DNA of 64,000 bases from Tuctoria greenei (lineage: Eukaryota; Streptophyta; Magnoliopsida; Poales; Poaceae), in assembly GCA_036927565.1 (NCBI GenBank), contig JAYESD010000003.1, positions 97,449,591 to 97,513,590 on the forward strand, in the 5' to 3' direction. A program made the position numbers and the translations under genes. Under the pieces are notes generated by a model. The model was not told where the DNA came from and ran no database searches. It saw only the letters and a program-made list of their open reading frames with translations. Of the stretch, positions 34,109-46,238 are shown piece after piece. The stretch's first letter is position 1; every line of letters begins with the position of its first letter.

Positions 34109-34376
34109 TGTGAGGAGTGGCGGTTGGGGAAGGAGAAGAACAACAGAGATGATATGAGAAGAGGAGAATTTCGTAGGAAGCAAGTTGATGCTCGACAGCA
34201 ATCATATTCTGTTCAGATTTAGTTTCTTCCTGTCCCCTCCATGTCTCTCTTATCCTACTCAGCGGATGAACCACATTGGGTCGGTCACTTGGTCATTGAG
34301 CTTCGTGGACCTTAGGCTATGGTGCGGATTAGAAATGTTTGGAGCAGGTGGCAGGAATGAAGCTGACGTGTTAACA
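34109..34376 (-). repeat. gypsy3 3' LTR and adjoining PPT
   Basis: 268 bp, the same length as the 5' LTR. The minus-strand PPT AAGAGGGGGGGAC lies next to it at 34377-34389. The two LTRs differ at scattered sites, including a short AGGAGTGGCGG to AGGAGTGAAGG change near the start. Confidence 0.92.
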
Positions 34377-34390
34377 GTCCCCCCCTCTTA

Positions 34391-35578
34391 AGAAGCTGCT
34401 TGACCCCAAGAGGGGCATGAGGAAATGCTTGATGCAAGCTCTCGTAGTCCTCCCAGGTAGCCAATTCTTCAGGATGCTGCGACCATTTGATTAAGACTTG
34501 GCAAACACGGGAGCCTCCCCTAGAGATGAACCACTCGTGCAACACAGACTATGGAACTTGTTAGGAAATGTGTTGTCCTGGAAGGGAGTATATCACCTAA
34601 GCAGGACGATGATGAGTTATTTCAACTGAGATACCTACATAAAAGGGTGAATGGATGAGTGCTCGGGAAGCTCCAGCTTGTAGGCTACCGTACCAACACG
34701 TTCTGGGACTTTGAAGGGGCCGTAAAATTTTAACGACAGCTTCTGAGAAGATCGGTTAGCCACTGAAGACTGGACATAAAGTTGAAGTTTCGTGTAAACC
34801 CAATCACCTGGCTAAAAGGAGTATTCAGACCTGTGTTTGTCCGCTTGTTTTTTCAATCTCTGTTGTGCTCTTAACAAGTACTGTCGAACCAGTTCAGTCA
34901 CTAGTTTGCGTTCACGAAGCCAGGAGTCCAGATCAGTGCTTGCACATTTGGCATCTTGAGCAATGCCGAGATGGTTTGGTTGCTGGCCATATAAGACTTT
35001 GAAAGGAGTTTTCCCCAAAGCAAAGTGGAAACTGGTATTGTATCAGTATTCGGCTAATGGCAGCCATTTCAGCCACTTAGATGGACAAGAGTGTACGAAA
35101 AGGCGAAGATAAGTTTTGAGGCACTAGTTCAAGCGCTTGGTCTGGCCGTCAGTTTGAGGGTGGTAGGAGGAGCCCATGCGTAGATCAACATCGGCCAAGG
35201 AAAACAATTCTTTCCACAATTTGGTTGTGAAGATTAAATCACGGTCTCAAATGATGGCTTGGGGTAAGCCGTGCAGCTTGTAAATATTGCCAATGATTAG
35301 CTTGACAATGGTTAGTGTTGTATATGGGTGTAAAAGATGGATGGAATGGCCATATTTAGAGAACTTATCAATGACCACCAATATGCAATTTGCATTTCCA
35401 GATCTTGGAAGACCCTCAATGAAGTCCATCGATATTGTGTGCCAAGAAGAAGTGGGAATTGCCAGGGGCTGTAGAAGGCCATATCGAGTTTTGTCAGGCT
35501 TAGCTTGATGGAAAATGCTGCAACTCTGAATAAAGGCAGTGACAACATGCTTGAGTCCTTTCCAAGCAAAGAATTGCT
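34391..35578 (-). pseudogene. gypsy3 integrase C-terminal part with chromodomain
   Basis: Minus-strand order: FAWKGLKHVVTAFIQSCSI (35590-35530), the first catalytic Asp in MDFIEGLP, HGLPQAII then a stop and DRD, QTDGQTKRLN where the catalytic Glu is Lys, LGKTPFKVLYGQQPNHLG (34990), and a chromodomain (VLIKWSQHPEELATWEDYES) at about 34410-34520. The missing Glu and stops make it inactive. The N-terminal zinc part is on the far side of the solo LTR. Confidence 0.88.
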
Positions 35579-38500
35579 TGCCACGCCAGGTTTTATTAAA
35601 CATAAAACCACCTGCAAAATGCATGTATGCCAGGATCAGTTTCACCATACATGTACGACAATTTGTGATAAACAGTTCTATATCGCATGCAAACAATATT
35701 TATACCTTTCAAAGAGTTTTGAAGTAGTAGCGGAAGAGAAGAAACTCTAGAGCAACCACAGGCGAAATCGACTGGCAGCAACGCGACCTTCTATGCACCA
35801 TCTTCAATAGGACTTGTCTTTGTTGAATCTTCTTTTCACTAAGCAGCATTTATGAAAAACATAATGGCAAGTGCATGAGTACATAGAGTACTCAGCAAGT
35901 GTGGGAAATAAATGACATGAAGACCAATCAAAAGGAAAGGCTGATAGTGGATTAAGCACTAAGCATTAAACCAAACCTTAGCTTTCATTAGCAACCTACA
36001 TCTAGGTGAATAATCCCAACCTTAACAGAATAATAAATGAATAACCCATACCAGTGTCCATTCCCAACCATCATTCCAACCGTTGACTGATTATGAATTG
36101 GACACCAAGCTGCTCTTGTCCGTGAGCACGACTGTCATGAAAGTTTTCCAATCTCTGCAGAGAATGTATCCTTTACCCACAAGCCATGATTTCATCCCCT
36201 GTTGCCAGGTGGACTATATGAACCTCTGTGATGCCTGTGTGATCAACCACGTTACACACTTCCGTAGGTGTGTGGCCAAGAGATCACTACGAGGTCTTTA
36301 CAAAGGATTCTCCCGACACATACTTGCCCTCTGAGGTTTCACCCCTGTACAAAAGTGTGAGACGCTACACCGCGTCTCAACACCCCAGTTGCCCCCTCTT
36401 GAGCCATGCGGATCCCAAGGCAGTAAACCCTGAACCAATTTCTCGCACTATCCAACCACCAATACTATACTGGGAGAGGCCTAATTAATGGACCAAGCTG
36501 CCCCATACTCAGTCTTGTGGTGATACTATAAAGCTTAGTGACTTTCTCCATAAACTGGTCCTTATAATCTGGCAAGGTTCATACCCCAAAACCCGAGTCT
36601 CGTGCATACTACACCATACCATTCAAACCGACCAGTCAGATTCCTGTCCACTACAACTCATCTTCCATATCTCAATAAATAATCATAAATTGTAGGTGAC
36701 ATATATGATCAATGTTTCCCCCATCTATTATGCATGGCTAGGCGTAAATCAATACCCTAAGTACCACCATTTCCATCCCGAGTGACAAAGAATTATATAG
36801 AATGGTAAATAAAATAGGATTCACATTAATTTAAACAAGCAACTAATTATAATCCCTAAAATAGGCACAAGATGGTCAAGGGCACTTGTCTGTTTTTATA
36901 TAGCTGCTCGGTTCTTCTTTATTAAACTCTTGATGTTCACATCTTCATGTAGCTTCTTGATCTAGATACGAGTGCGTATAAACTATCGTCAAAAGAGAAA
37001 TAAAAACATTCAACGGCAATACACCATACAAGTAATACAAAATGAATTACAGTATGCAAATATGTCTTTATAAGAAAATTAGATATTTTCTACATGTTTA
37101 TATTATTTTTATACTCATTTCTAAGAATTTATGTCATTTTAAATATTTTATAGACATTGAAAATATATTATATATATTTTTTGACATATCAAAATGTGTT
37201 TAAGCATTTATCTATAAGGGTTTTATAACTAAATAAACAAATTTTGAGTTGACCCATAATTAAAATAATTATTACAGAAAAGATTTACATGCAAAATGGT
37301 TAATATTAATTTTCTATAATTTATTGTGAGTTATTAGCAATTTTCTATAATTAGTTTGCTATTTTATACATTTACTTGGAATTTACTTCATTTAAATAAA
37401 TAACTCAAATTATTAAATATTATTCCTCTAAAAATCAGAATTAATATAAGGGCCAAAACAATTTTAATAGTGTTGAGGGGCTTTTCTGTGATTTTCCAAT
37501 TAAACAGAGGCTTCCATGGAAATTACAGATTGCTAAAATGTAATTAATCAACCTAACAGGGGCTCCCATGCAAGTTCTACATATTTTAATAACATTTACT
37601 GAATTAATATTAAATATAAGGGCCTAATAGTCATTTTACAGCAAAAAATCATAATTATAATATTGTCCAGCGTCATTTCTAACAAAATAGGGGCTTGTGG
37701 TTAATATTTTAAAGTCTCTAGGGGTTGAAGTGTAAAGTGGCAAAGAGGTATGGCTGGATTAATTTGTGGTCGTTAGATGCTAGATGGAGGGCTCGGATTT
37801 AAAAATGTGGAGAGGTATTTTGTGTTCTAATCTTGACCGTTGTGGCCAGATCGACGGCTGGGGATGGGCCACGTCACCCCGATGAAGTGGATAATGGTCG
37901 GAGCCAGCAGAGGCGGTGGTGCCATGGTCGGCTTCTTCGGAGGACCGCCGGAATGGCGCTCCGTCGAACCAAACTTGGCGGGATTTAGTGGAAAAGGGAG
38001 AATTGAAGACGGGGAACGCACCTAGTGCAACGTGCACGCGGGAAAATGGCCGAAAAAGGTTGCCCAATGGTGAGATGCAGCGGTCGGTGTTCAGTGTCGT
38101 CCAGGAAGGCACCTCAGCATCGATTCTCGCTGCGGAGGAGTCTGAAGGTGGCGGTGCGGTGTCGCTCGCCTTGTAGGCACATTGGGGATGGCCGGAACGG
38201 TGAATAATCGTAGGGCACCGAGCTCCAAGGTGCGGCCATGGTGGCTAGGGTTTCGGGTGGGGAGGAAAGGGGAAAAATGGGGGGTGCAGGGGGGATTTTA
38301 TTGGGAATCGGGGTTGGAGAGATTGGGGAATGAATCCCCATGGAAGTAAGGCGATCTGGGCCATAAAGACGGCGATTTGTGCCGGCATTTTGTCTCCCGG
38401 CGGACATTGTGCTCGGGTGCAGGTGCGGCATAAGGAAGGAGGTGGATCCGACAGGTGGGTCCCGCACATTAGAGGGAGGCAGCGCGTAGGCTGGGACGCG

Positions 38501-38837
38501 CGTGGCAGCAGTGTCGGGGATAGGCGCGCGAGGTGGCTAGGGTGCGGGGGCAAGAGGCAGGTGTGGTGCATGGTTGGGCTGAACTGGGCCGGCAGTGTGT
38601 GAGTTGGGCCCGGCGAGGAAGAGAAATAGGGAGGGAGGGAGAGATGGGCCGACAGGAGGGAGAGAGAGATGGGCCGCTGGGTATTTCTTGGCCCACACAA
38701 AGTTTTTTTTCCAGTTGATTTGTGTTTCAGACATTTTCTACTAAATTTGAATTCAAAAATTCACACAAATACACAAAAGTTATGAACTTAATAGATTTTG
38801 TTCTCGATTTCTTGACTTTGAATTTTAGGGTGTTACA
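35579..38837 (-). mobile_element. Solo LTR of a Tekay-like gypsy inside gypsy3
   Basis: 3259 bp from TGCCACGCCAGG to GGGTGTTACA with an exact TTGCT duplication (35574-35578 and 38838-38842). It splits integrase between GGHSGIPVTLRRIK and QFFAWKG. It is distantly colinear with the gypsy1 LTR, for example the GAGCACGACTGTCATGA segment near 36124. It has AT-rich (36900-37700) and GC-rich (37750-38700) parts and no pol. I see no CGGACWAGTCCG cluster in it. Confidence 0.88.
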
Positions 38838-38842
38838 TTGCT

Positions 38843-40235
38843 TGATCCTTCTAAGTGTGACTGGAATTCCTGAGTGGCCACCTAAAGCAGATGAATGCAG
38901 AGATGAAATTATTTTGGACTGAAGCTCCTTGTCTGTGCCGACCCAAATCTTCCCTTTATATCTAATTATACCATCTTCAAAACTGTAAGGGGGAACAGCA
39001 AGAGGATTGGCAGCCGGGGATGTGATTGTGTTCTGACAGAACTCATCAGTTTTATAGCTGTTTACAATGGCACTAAACCAGGAAGGTACTGGAAAAGGAA
39101 TAGCCATAGCTTGATCTTCTGAATGTTGCCTCCTCGATAGGGCATCTGCTATCCTGTTTTTTGAACCTTGCTTGTAGACAATCCTATATTGCAGGCGTAG
39201 CAATTTTGTGAATACTTTGTGTTGCCAAGGGGTGTGTAGTCTCTGCTCTGTTAAATGGGACAAACTTATTTGGTCTGTTCTGATGATAAATTCCCCAAAC
39301 TGCAAAAATTGTCTCCACTGCGACAAGCATTGCTAAGTACTCCTTCTCATAAGTAGATAGGCCCATTGTTTTCTTGCCCAATGGTTTGCTAACAAATGTT
39401 ATAAGGTGATCATCTTGCATTAAAACTGCTCCAATGCCAGAGCCACTTGCATCAGTCTCCACACAAAACTGTTTGTTGAAATTGGGCAATGCTAGCACTG
39501 GTGCAGAGGATAAGGAGGACTTAAGCATATTGAAGGCAGTCTCATGTTCATGTGTCCAAATAAATAGAGACTCTTTCTTGAGTAAGGTGGTGAGGAGTTT
39601 GCTTATGATGCCATAATTCCTTATAAATTTTCTGTAATACCTTGATAAACCTAAGAAACTTCTTAGTTCCTTGACATTTGATGGGGTTGGCCAGCTGACA
39701 ATTGTAGAGACTTTTGTAGGATCGGTAGAGAGACCAGCAGGACTGATAACATGCCCTAAGTATGATAGCTGCTGTTGAGCAAAGGAGCACATTGATAATT
39801 TTACTTTCCACTGATCTTGTAACAGCAGCTTGAACACAGACTAAATGTGGAGTAGATGCGTGTTGTAGTCTGGACTGTAGACTAAAACGTCATCGAGAAA
39901 ATACCAACACACATTTTCTCAGTAGAGGAGCTAGATTTGTGTTCATTGCTCCCTAGAAGGTGGCTGGGGCACCTGTCCAACCGAATGCTAGCACCCTAAA
40001 TTCAAAATGACCTTGGTGTGTAGAGAATGCTATTTTAGGCTCATCACCAGGTCTGAGCAAAATTTGGTGGAAGCCAGCCCAGAGGTCCAATTTAGTGAAC
40101 CAGTGAGCATTCTAAAGTTCATAGAATATTTCATCCATGACAGGTATAGGAAATTGCCTTTTCTGTGTGAGTGCGTTTAAGTGTCTAAAATTAACACAAA
40201 AACGCCATATGTGATCCTTCTTATTGACATGTAAC
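38843..40235 (-). pseudogene. gypsy3 reverse transcriptase, RNase H and integrase zinc region
   Basis: It begins right after gag remnants at about 40235 with KKDHIWRFCVNFRHLNAL, then KLDLWAGFHQI, and the catalytic YxDD as FLDDVLVYS (about 39870-39900, in another frame). FLGLSRYYRKFIRNYG, FCVETDASGSGIGAVLM (RNase H) and SALGGHSGIPVTL at the left end follow. A frameshift lies in RNase H near 39290. The order is normal. Confidence 0.88.
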
Positions 40236-40808
40236 AATGGATCTGATACTGAGTCGTAGGCATGCAATTGTCAATTAATTCAGAAAACTGCTCCACATAT
40301 TGAGCTACTGACCCGGTTTCCTTGATATGAAAGAGTTTTCTAATTAAGAGTTCATGCTGTTTTCTACCAAACCTGTCAACTACTAAGGAGCAGAACACAT
40401 CCCAAGTTGAAAACCAAAGGTTATGCTCCACTGACTGGAGCTAGCGAGCTGCAGAGACTTCAAAATGCAATGAAGCCACCTTAACCCATAGTGACGGATC
40501 TATACTATACATGCTAAAATAATTTTCGCATCTAGACTTCCATAACTTGGGATTTTCACCTTAAAACTTGGGGAAATTCAGTTTCGGTAGATTGGTTTTA
40601 AGGCTATTGACATGTTGGTTTTGAGAATCATGCAGAGGGCTGACAAAACGGGAAAAGCGAAGTGAGTCAGAGCTGGGTGTACCCCTCAGTGGGACGTGGG
40701 TATGGGTATATACATGCCCAAACCCAGAGTCCACATGATGATGTTCGATGCAGTGCCCGCTTGGGTCATCGACGTTGATCTCGGAGGAAAAGTTGTTGAA
40801 CGCCGACT
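40236..40808 (-). pseudogene. gypsy3 gag, C-terminal part
   Basis: Reads LPKLNFPKF, then ENPKLWKSRCENYFSMY, ARQLQSVEHN-like sequence, FGRKQHELLIRKLFHIKETG and VAQYVEQFSELID. This is a Retrotrans_gag capsid. It joins RT directly, with no zinc knuckle or aspartic protease between. The N-terminal part is on the right side of copia3. Confidence 0.85.
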
Positions 40809-40813
40809 CTATC

Positions 40814-41003
40814 TGTGAAATAGATAATTGCGTATGTTCGTATCCCTATTAGCATATGAATTAGTGTACTGTGAAAAGGTTTAGAATTAATTTCACACTA
40901 GTGCAGTGTGAAAGCCGTTTAGCTTTGGTTTTACACTACACTAGCGCGGGTCTATATAAGATGTACTCATTCCCTCAATGAAACATGCTGAATTCTCTCT
41001 ATA
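40814..41003 (+). repeat. copia3 5' LTR
   Basis: 190 bp with the TATA box TCTATATAAG at 40951-40960. The internal tandem inverted unit seen in the 3' LTR is mutated here. The PBS follows immediately. Confidence 0.9.
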
Positions 41004-41043
41004 TGGTATCAGACACCGACAAACATTCCGTTCCTCTTCTCTG

Positions 41044-42045
41044 ATGGCATCGCCTGGTGCTTCCTCCCTCGCCGGCTCGACGGCATCCAGTCACTCTTAT
41101 CCCTTTGTTGAGACTCAACACCCACCAATTTCCGCATCTACACTCCAACATGTCAATGTTCCAGCGCATGTTCCGGTCATTTTGGATTATGGTTATTCAA
41201 ATTTCTCTCTCTGGACTGCATTTTTTGATACCATGTTTCGCAAGTTTGGAATCTCAGATCACGTTGATGGATCTCTCGACGCTCAAAACATGTGGCATGA
41301 CACAAAATGGAATAGAATCGATCAATGTATTGTCTCCTGGATTTATAATTCGATCACCCCAAATCTTATGAAGATGATTCAAGTTCCTCAACCTATAGCA
41401 TATGTTCTATGGTCTGCCGTCTGTGGTCTTTTCCTGGACAACGCTGACCAACGTGTTGTTTTTGCATTACAAGAGTTTCAAAGTCTTTTTCAAGGAAATC
41501 TTTCTGTTTCTGACTATTTTGCGCGTCTCAAGGAGTTGGCTGACCTCTTGCGCGATGTAGGGCATCCGATCTCTTATTCCTCTATGGTGATCAATACCCT
41601 TCGCGGTCTCAGCTCCAAATTTAGTCATGCTGCTTCGGTTTTGACTGCTCACAAGCCATTGTCATCATTCCTTGTTGTTCAGGATTATATCTTGCTAGAC
41701 GAGCAATAGCAGGCTCACACTGCCAAGATGGAAGCCAACACTGCATTGTTGGCATCTGCAACTCAGTCCTCGGTTACCGCAACTAGCGCGACGGATCTTG
41801 CTCCCTCTTCACAGTCTTCAAACAATGGAGGCAATCGGCATTGCAAGAAAAACAAAACTTATGGCCAGAAAAAGACTACCACCAACAATTCAACTGGTGG
41901 TTCTGCTTCTGCGTCCATGGGTCGTGGTGCACCTGCACCATGGATGTCTCCATACAACCCCTGGACAGGGGTGGTGCAGGCATGGAATATGCCGATGTGG
42001 CGTCCCTCTCAGGCCGGTATTCTTGGCCCTCGGCCAGGCAATTAG
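41044..42045 (+). pseudogene. copia3 gag
   Basis: From ATG 41044 (MASPGASSLAG) to a TAG at 41707-41709, then in frame again to 42045. It has a UBN2-type capsid with WTAFFDTMFRKFGI, DYFARLKELADLLRD and a C-terminal NPWTGVVQAW segment typical of Retrofit-like gag. A CCHC knuckle is not evident. One internal stop inactivates it. Confidence 0.88.
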
Positions 42046-42114
42046 AACAAGTAGGCGTTACTGACTTCTTCAGCGACGCCCTACGTCGACACCTCCTCAT
42101 TTGGTGCTACACTT

Positions 42115-43210
42115 ATGACTCCCTCTAGTCTTCTTTCGGCCCTACAAGGTGTTCCACCGTCCACTACATATTCTAGAGCTGGTGATTGGATCATGGACAC
42201 GGGTGCCACGACACACATGGAAAATTATTCTGGTATTGTTTCCTCCTCCTTTTCTCAACATCATCCCACCAACATTGTTGTTGGCAATGGTACTCAAATT
42301 CCAGTTCATAAAATTGTTCAAAAGTACTTGTCGCCTTCCCTTCATTTGAACAATATTCTAATCTCACCAAACCTCATCAAAAATTTGATTTCTGTTCGAG
42401 CACTAACTCAAGATAATTCTGTTGCTGTGACATTTGATCCTTTTGGCTTCTCTATTAAGGATTATCGCACCGGGACGATTCTCCTCCGATGTGATTCTAC
42501 GGGAGATCTCTACACTATTCATCAAGGATCCAATAAAGTTCACGTCAACCTCCTTGCCGACCACAAGTATGATCTCCGGCATGCAAGACTAGGGCATTCT
42601 GGTCAAAATCGGCTTCAACAGCTTCTTGGTTCTATTAACTTCACCTTTTACAAAAGATGATGTCCACACTTGTGATTCATGTAAAAGAGAAAAACATGTG
42701 AAATTGCCATTTTCTGATTCCATGAATATTTCTCTATTTCCTTTTCAACTTTTGCATTGTGATATTTGGACATCACCTATAATTAGTAATTCTGGGTTCA
42801 GATACTATCTTGTCATTCTTGATGACTTTTCTCATTTTGCTTGGACATTTCCTTTTCGACACAAATTAGATGTTCTTTCCACGTGTATTTCCTTTCACGC
42901 CTTTGTTCTTACTCAATTCCAAAGGCCAATCATGTGCTTACAAACTGACAATGGTAGAGAATTTGATAACCACGCCCTTCGTTCATTCCTTGTTCACCAC
43001 GGCATCTGTCTTCGACATACTTGCCCCTACACCTCTCCCCAAAATGGTCGAGTTGAACTAATTCTATGTACACTTAATGATAGCATGCAAACACTTCTCA
43101 TCCATGTTTGAGCTCCTCTTTCCTTTTGGCCTGATGCTCTTTCAATAGCAACCTACCTCTTAAACCGTTGACCTTGTCGCACGGGACATAACAAATCCCC
43201 CCACCATCTA
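42115..43210 (+). pseudogene. copia3 protease and integrase
   Basis: The protease site is DWIMDTGATTHMENY, with DTG codons at 42196-42204. The pre-integrase segment LRHARLGHSGQNRL is at about 42580. The integrase begins after a frameshift near 42640: CDSCKREKHVKLPF, then the catalytic residues in LHCDIWTSP, LQTDNGREFDN and NGRVELILCTLND. All three acidic positions are kept. A TGA stop lies at about 43109. Confidence 0.9.
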
Positions 43211-43214
43211 CTTA

Positions 43215-45325
43215 TTGGACACCCTCCGTCCTATGATCATTTACGAGTATTTTGGCACTTTATGCTACGCAAACATGAGTGCTAGAACACCACACAAATT
43301 AGCACCACGCTCATCACCTTGTACTTTCATTGGTTATCCACCGAAATCCAAGGGATATCGGTGCTACAATCCAGAAACTCAACGTGTACTAACCTCTAGA
43401 CACATTGTTTTCGACAAAAGTCGTTTTCATTTCAGGGACTTGAAGCAGGCGAAGAAACCAGAGCAAAACTCACCAACGGATGCGTTGTATCCGGTATTCA
43501 TACTTGGGTGCGCACAGCAATATCGCCGACGTCCTCATCACGGTGCTATCATTGTGCCTCAGGATTCTTTGGTCCCCCTGCCAATGATTGCGGCTTCGTC
43601 TTACGTGCCTGCGCCAATGGAATCTGCACCACTGGAGCCGGATCCACCTCAATTGTTGAGTTCTCCGGATTCCCATGCTGATCCGATAGGATCAATTTCT
43701 GCAACTGCCGGATCTTTTGCACCAACTAACTCCATCGACTTCAACAGCAATTCTGATTTGTCTCTCGAACAGCCTCAGCATCCGATGATAATTTGTGCAC
43801 GTGCTGGTATCCGTCGGCCTAATCCTCGATATGCTAATTTTGCCACTACTACATCAACACCCTTATTTGTACGCATTGCACTGAAGGATCTGTTGTGGCT
43901 ATAAGCAATGAAAGAGGAAATGGGTTCTTTACATCAGAATCGCACTTGGGTACTGGTTCCAAAACCTCTTGAAGTCAATATTATCAATGGTAAATGGATA
44001 TTCAAAATTAAACACAATGCTGATGGCACTTTTCAACGCCGCAAGGCACGATGGGTGGTTAGAGGTTTCACTCAAAAGCAAGGTGTGGACCTCGATCAAA
44101 CTTCCTCTCCTATTGTTAAACCCGCAACCATCCGAACAATGCTTGAGTTGGCTGTCTCTTGTTCCTGGCCCGTGCATCAGCTAGATGTTAAAAATGCTTT
44201 CCTTTATGGGCATTTGTCGGAGAAAATCTGTTGCCACCAACCAGTTGGTTTTGTTGATCTTCAACACCTCGATTTTGTGTGCCTCCTCTCTAAATCTCTC
44301 TATGGACTTAAACAAGCACCACATGCTTGGTTTCAAACATTCACAACCGAATTACAGTCCCTACAACTCAAGGCCACATCTTCGGATTCGTCTCTGTTTG
44401 TTTACAAAAGTGGGAATGAGATGGCATACTTGCTTCTTTACGTGGATGACATTGTCATCACAACATCTTCTTAAAATCTGCTTCATCGGATTATTGATCA
44501 TCTTCGGCTCAAATTGTCAATGAAAGATTTAGTCCCTCTTCAACATTTTTTTGGGTATTTGTGTGCAACGTACTTCTGATGGCATTCTATTGGATCAATC
44601 AACTTATGCACAAGACATCTTGGAGCGTGCAGGGATGTTCAATTGCAAGCCCATACAGACTCCAGTGGACACGAAAACCAAAACTATCTGCCCACGCAGG
44701 CACTCCTGCTGAAGATGCAACACTCTATCGTAGTATCATCGGTGCGTTATAGTATTTAATACTTACACATCCCGACATTAATTATGTGGTTCAACAAGTT
44801 TCCTTGCACATGCATTCTCCCACCAGCTGTCACTGGTCTCTAGTGAAGCATATTCTGCGCTATCTCAAGGGTACGTTGGATTATGGTCTCCACATTCGAC
44901 GATCGAGTTCACTTGATCTGGAGATTTATTCGGATGCAGATTGGGCGGGATGCCCGGACACTCAAAGATCTACTTCTTTCTTTTGTGCATTCTTGGGTAA
45001 CTCCCTCATTTCATGGTCATCTAAATGCCAAACAACAGTTTCACGGTCAAGTGCAAAGGCCGAATACAGGGCCATTGCAAACGCGGCTGCAGAAGGTTGC
45101 TGGGTCAGGCAACTTCTCTTTGAACCACATGTGAAGATTGAGAAGGCAACAATTATATATTGCGATAATGTCTCGGAAGTTTATCTCACTCAAAATCTTG
45201 TGCATAATCGGCGTACAAAGCATATTGAACTTGACATCCATTTTGTCCAAGAGAAGGTCGCATTACAGCAGATCAAAGTGCTACACGTCCCGTCTCATCT
45301 TCAATTTGCTGTTATCATGACCTAG
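43215..45325 (+). pseudogene. copia3 linker, reverse transcriptase and RNase H
   Basis: 43215-43904 is the integrase C-terminus and linker (SKGYRCYNPETQRVLTSRHIVF). After a TAA near 43902 the RT runs through ARWVVRGFTQKQGVD, HQLDVKNAFLYGHL, KSLYGLKQAPHAW and YVDD (LLLYVDDIVITTSS, about 44440). A frameshift near 44540 and a stop near 44750 follow. RNase H (IYSDADWAGCPDTQRST) is at 44920-44975 and LAKAEYRAIANAAAE near 45060. Recognisable along its whole length, but inactive. Confidence 0.9.
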
Positions 45326-45396
45326 GGGCTTCCTACTGCGTTGTTCCAGGAGTTTAGGTCCAGTCTCTACATTGTTTTGACTAAGGCGGTGACTCC

Positions 45397-45412
45397 GGGG
45401 GGGGGGGGGGGG
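45397..45412 (+). other. copia3 polypurine tract: 16 consecutive G
   Basis: A pure run of 16 G immediately precedes the 3' LTR. This is where the PPT must be, so it is a feature of the element, perhaps lengthened by slippage or by assembly or sequencing ambiguity. Confidence 0.85.
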
Positions 45413-45600
45413 TGTAGAAACAAATAACTGCGTCTGTTCGTATCCCTATTAGCATATAAATTAGTGTGGTGTGAAAGGGTTTAGCTTTGGTTTCACACTA
45501 GTGTGGTGTGAAAGGGTTTAGCTTTGGTTTCACACTACACTAGCGGGGCTATATAAGGTGTACTCATTCCCTCAATGAAACACGTTGAATTCTCTCTATA
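45413..45600 (+). repeat. copia3 3' LTR
   Basis: 188 bp with a tandem pair of a 36-bp unit (about 45465-45535: GTGTGGTGTGAAAGGGTTTA...TTTCACACTA), each inverted within itself (GTGTGAAA/TTTCACAC). The TATA box CTATATAAG is at 45549-45557. It ends CTCTCTATA. Confidence 0.9.
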
Positions 45601-45605
45601 GTATC

Positions 45606-45891
45606 GAGCACGCCTTGGTGATGTGCTTGGTTCTCTTTGGCATCTCTTTTGAAGGATTTGTTGAGCTTGGCAACCTCCAACTTCACCGCTGTCACGGAAG
45701 CTTCGATGTCCGACTTCCAAGTGTTGATCTGTTCAACAAGGGACTCCAGGATCAAAATGCGATCATCGTGCTGCTTGTCGATGGCGAGGAGCTCGTTGAA
45801 GCAGCAGTTCCAGTTGTCTTGTCAGTTGGACATCTCAGCGCAGATCTGCATGATTCAACTCGTCGAGGACGAGCTTGGTATTGGGATCCAT
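45606..45891 (-). pseudogene. gypsy3 gag, N-terminal part
   Basis: From the ATG at 45891 (MDPNTKLVLDELNHADLR), soon hit by a stop. Other frames continue with EQINTWKSDIEASV, a helical segment rich in Lys and Glu, to the copia3 insertion. The start was chosen because it lies about 65 bases inside the PBS and fits the family. Confidence 0.75.
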
Positions 45892-45955
45892 GGAACCTAG
45901 ATGCTTTTGCCAATGCGGGTAGTGGTGGTGGGCATCCAGCACGGCCAGGAAGGTA

Positions 45956-45968
45956 GAATCTGATACCA
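45956..45968 (-). other. gypsy3 primer-binding site
   Basis: Minus-strand TGGTATCAGATTC, two bases from the 5' LTR. It is an initiator-Met-tRNA type PBS with mismatches at its end. Confidence 0.85.
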
Positions 45969-45970
45969 AT

Positions 45971-46238
45971 TGTGAGGAGTGAAGGTCGGGGAAGGAGAAG
46001 AAGAACAGAGACGATCGAGGTAGAGGAGAGTTTTGTAGGGAGTAAGTTGATGCTCGACAACAATCATATTCTATTCAGAGTTAGTTTCTTCTTGTCCCAT
46101 CAATGTCTGTCTTATACTACTCAGTCGGCGAACCACATTGGGTCAGTCACTCGGTCATTGGGCTTCGTGGGCCTTAGGCTATGGCGTGGATTAGAAATGC
46201 CTGGAGGAGATGGCGGGAATGAAGCTGACGTGTTAACA
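45971..46238 (-). repeat. gypsy3 5' LTR
   Basis: 268 bp with the same termini as the left copy. It lies between the PBS and TNP2 coding sequence. Confidence 0.92.

Larger units (their letters stand above)
40814..45600 (+). mobile_element. copia3: complete Ty1/copia element inside gypsy3 gag
   Basis: LTRs are 40814-41003 and 45413-45600 (190 and 188 bp), flanked by CTATC (40809-40813) and GTATC (45601-45605). Removing it restores the gypsy3 gag frame. The LTRs end in TATA rather than CA. PBS TGGTATCAGACA is at 41004-41015. Gag features and short LTRs fit the Retrofit/Ale group. Gag and pol have several stops and a frameshift. Confidence 0.92.
34109..46238 (-). mobile_element. gypsy3: chromodomain Ty3/gypsy with short LTRs
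   Basis: LTRs of 268 bp at 34109-34376 (3') and 45971-46238 (5'), ends TGTGAGGAG and GTGTTAACA. The AGGAA duplication is exact (34104-34108 and 46239-46243) and its removal restores the TNP2 reading ETLCFLEMY. Short LTRs with a chromodomain fit the Reina clade (family knowledge). The interior is broken by a solo LTR and copia3, and the zinc knuckle and protease are deleted. Confidence 0.93.

Noticed and set aside
37840..38700. Several overlapping open frames on both strands.
   Set aside because: They are in the GC-rich part of a solo LTR and have low-complexity Pro/Arg/Ser composition.
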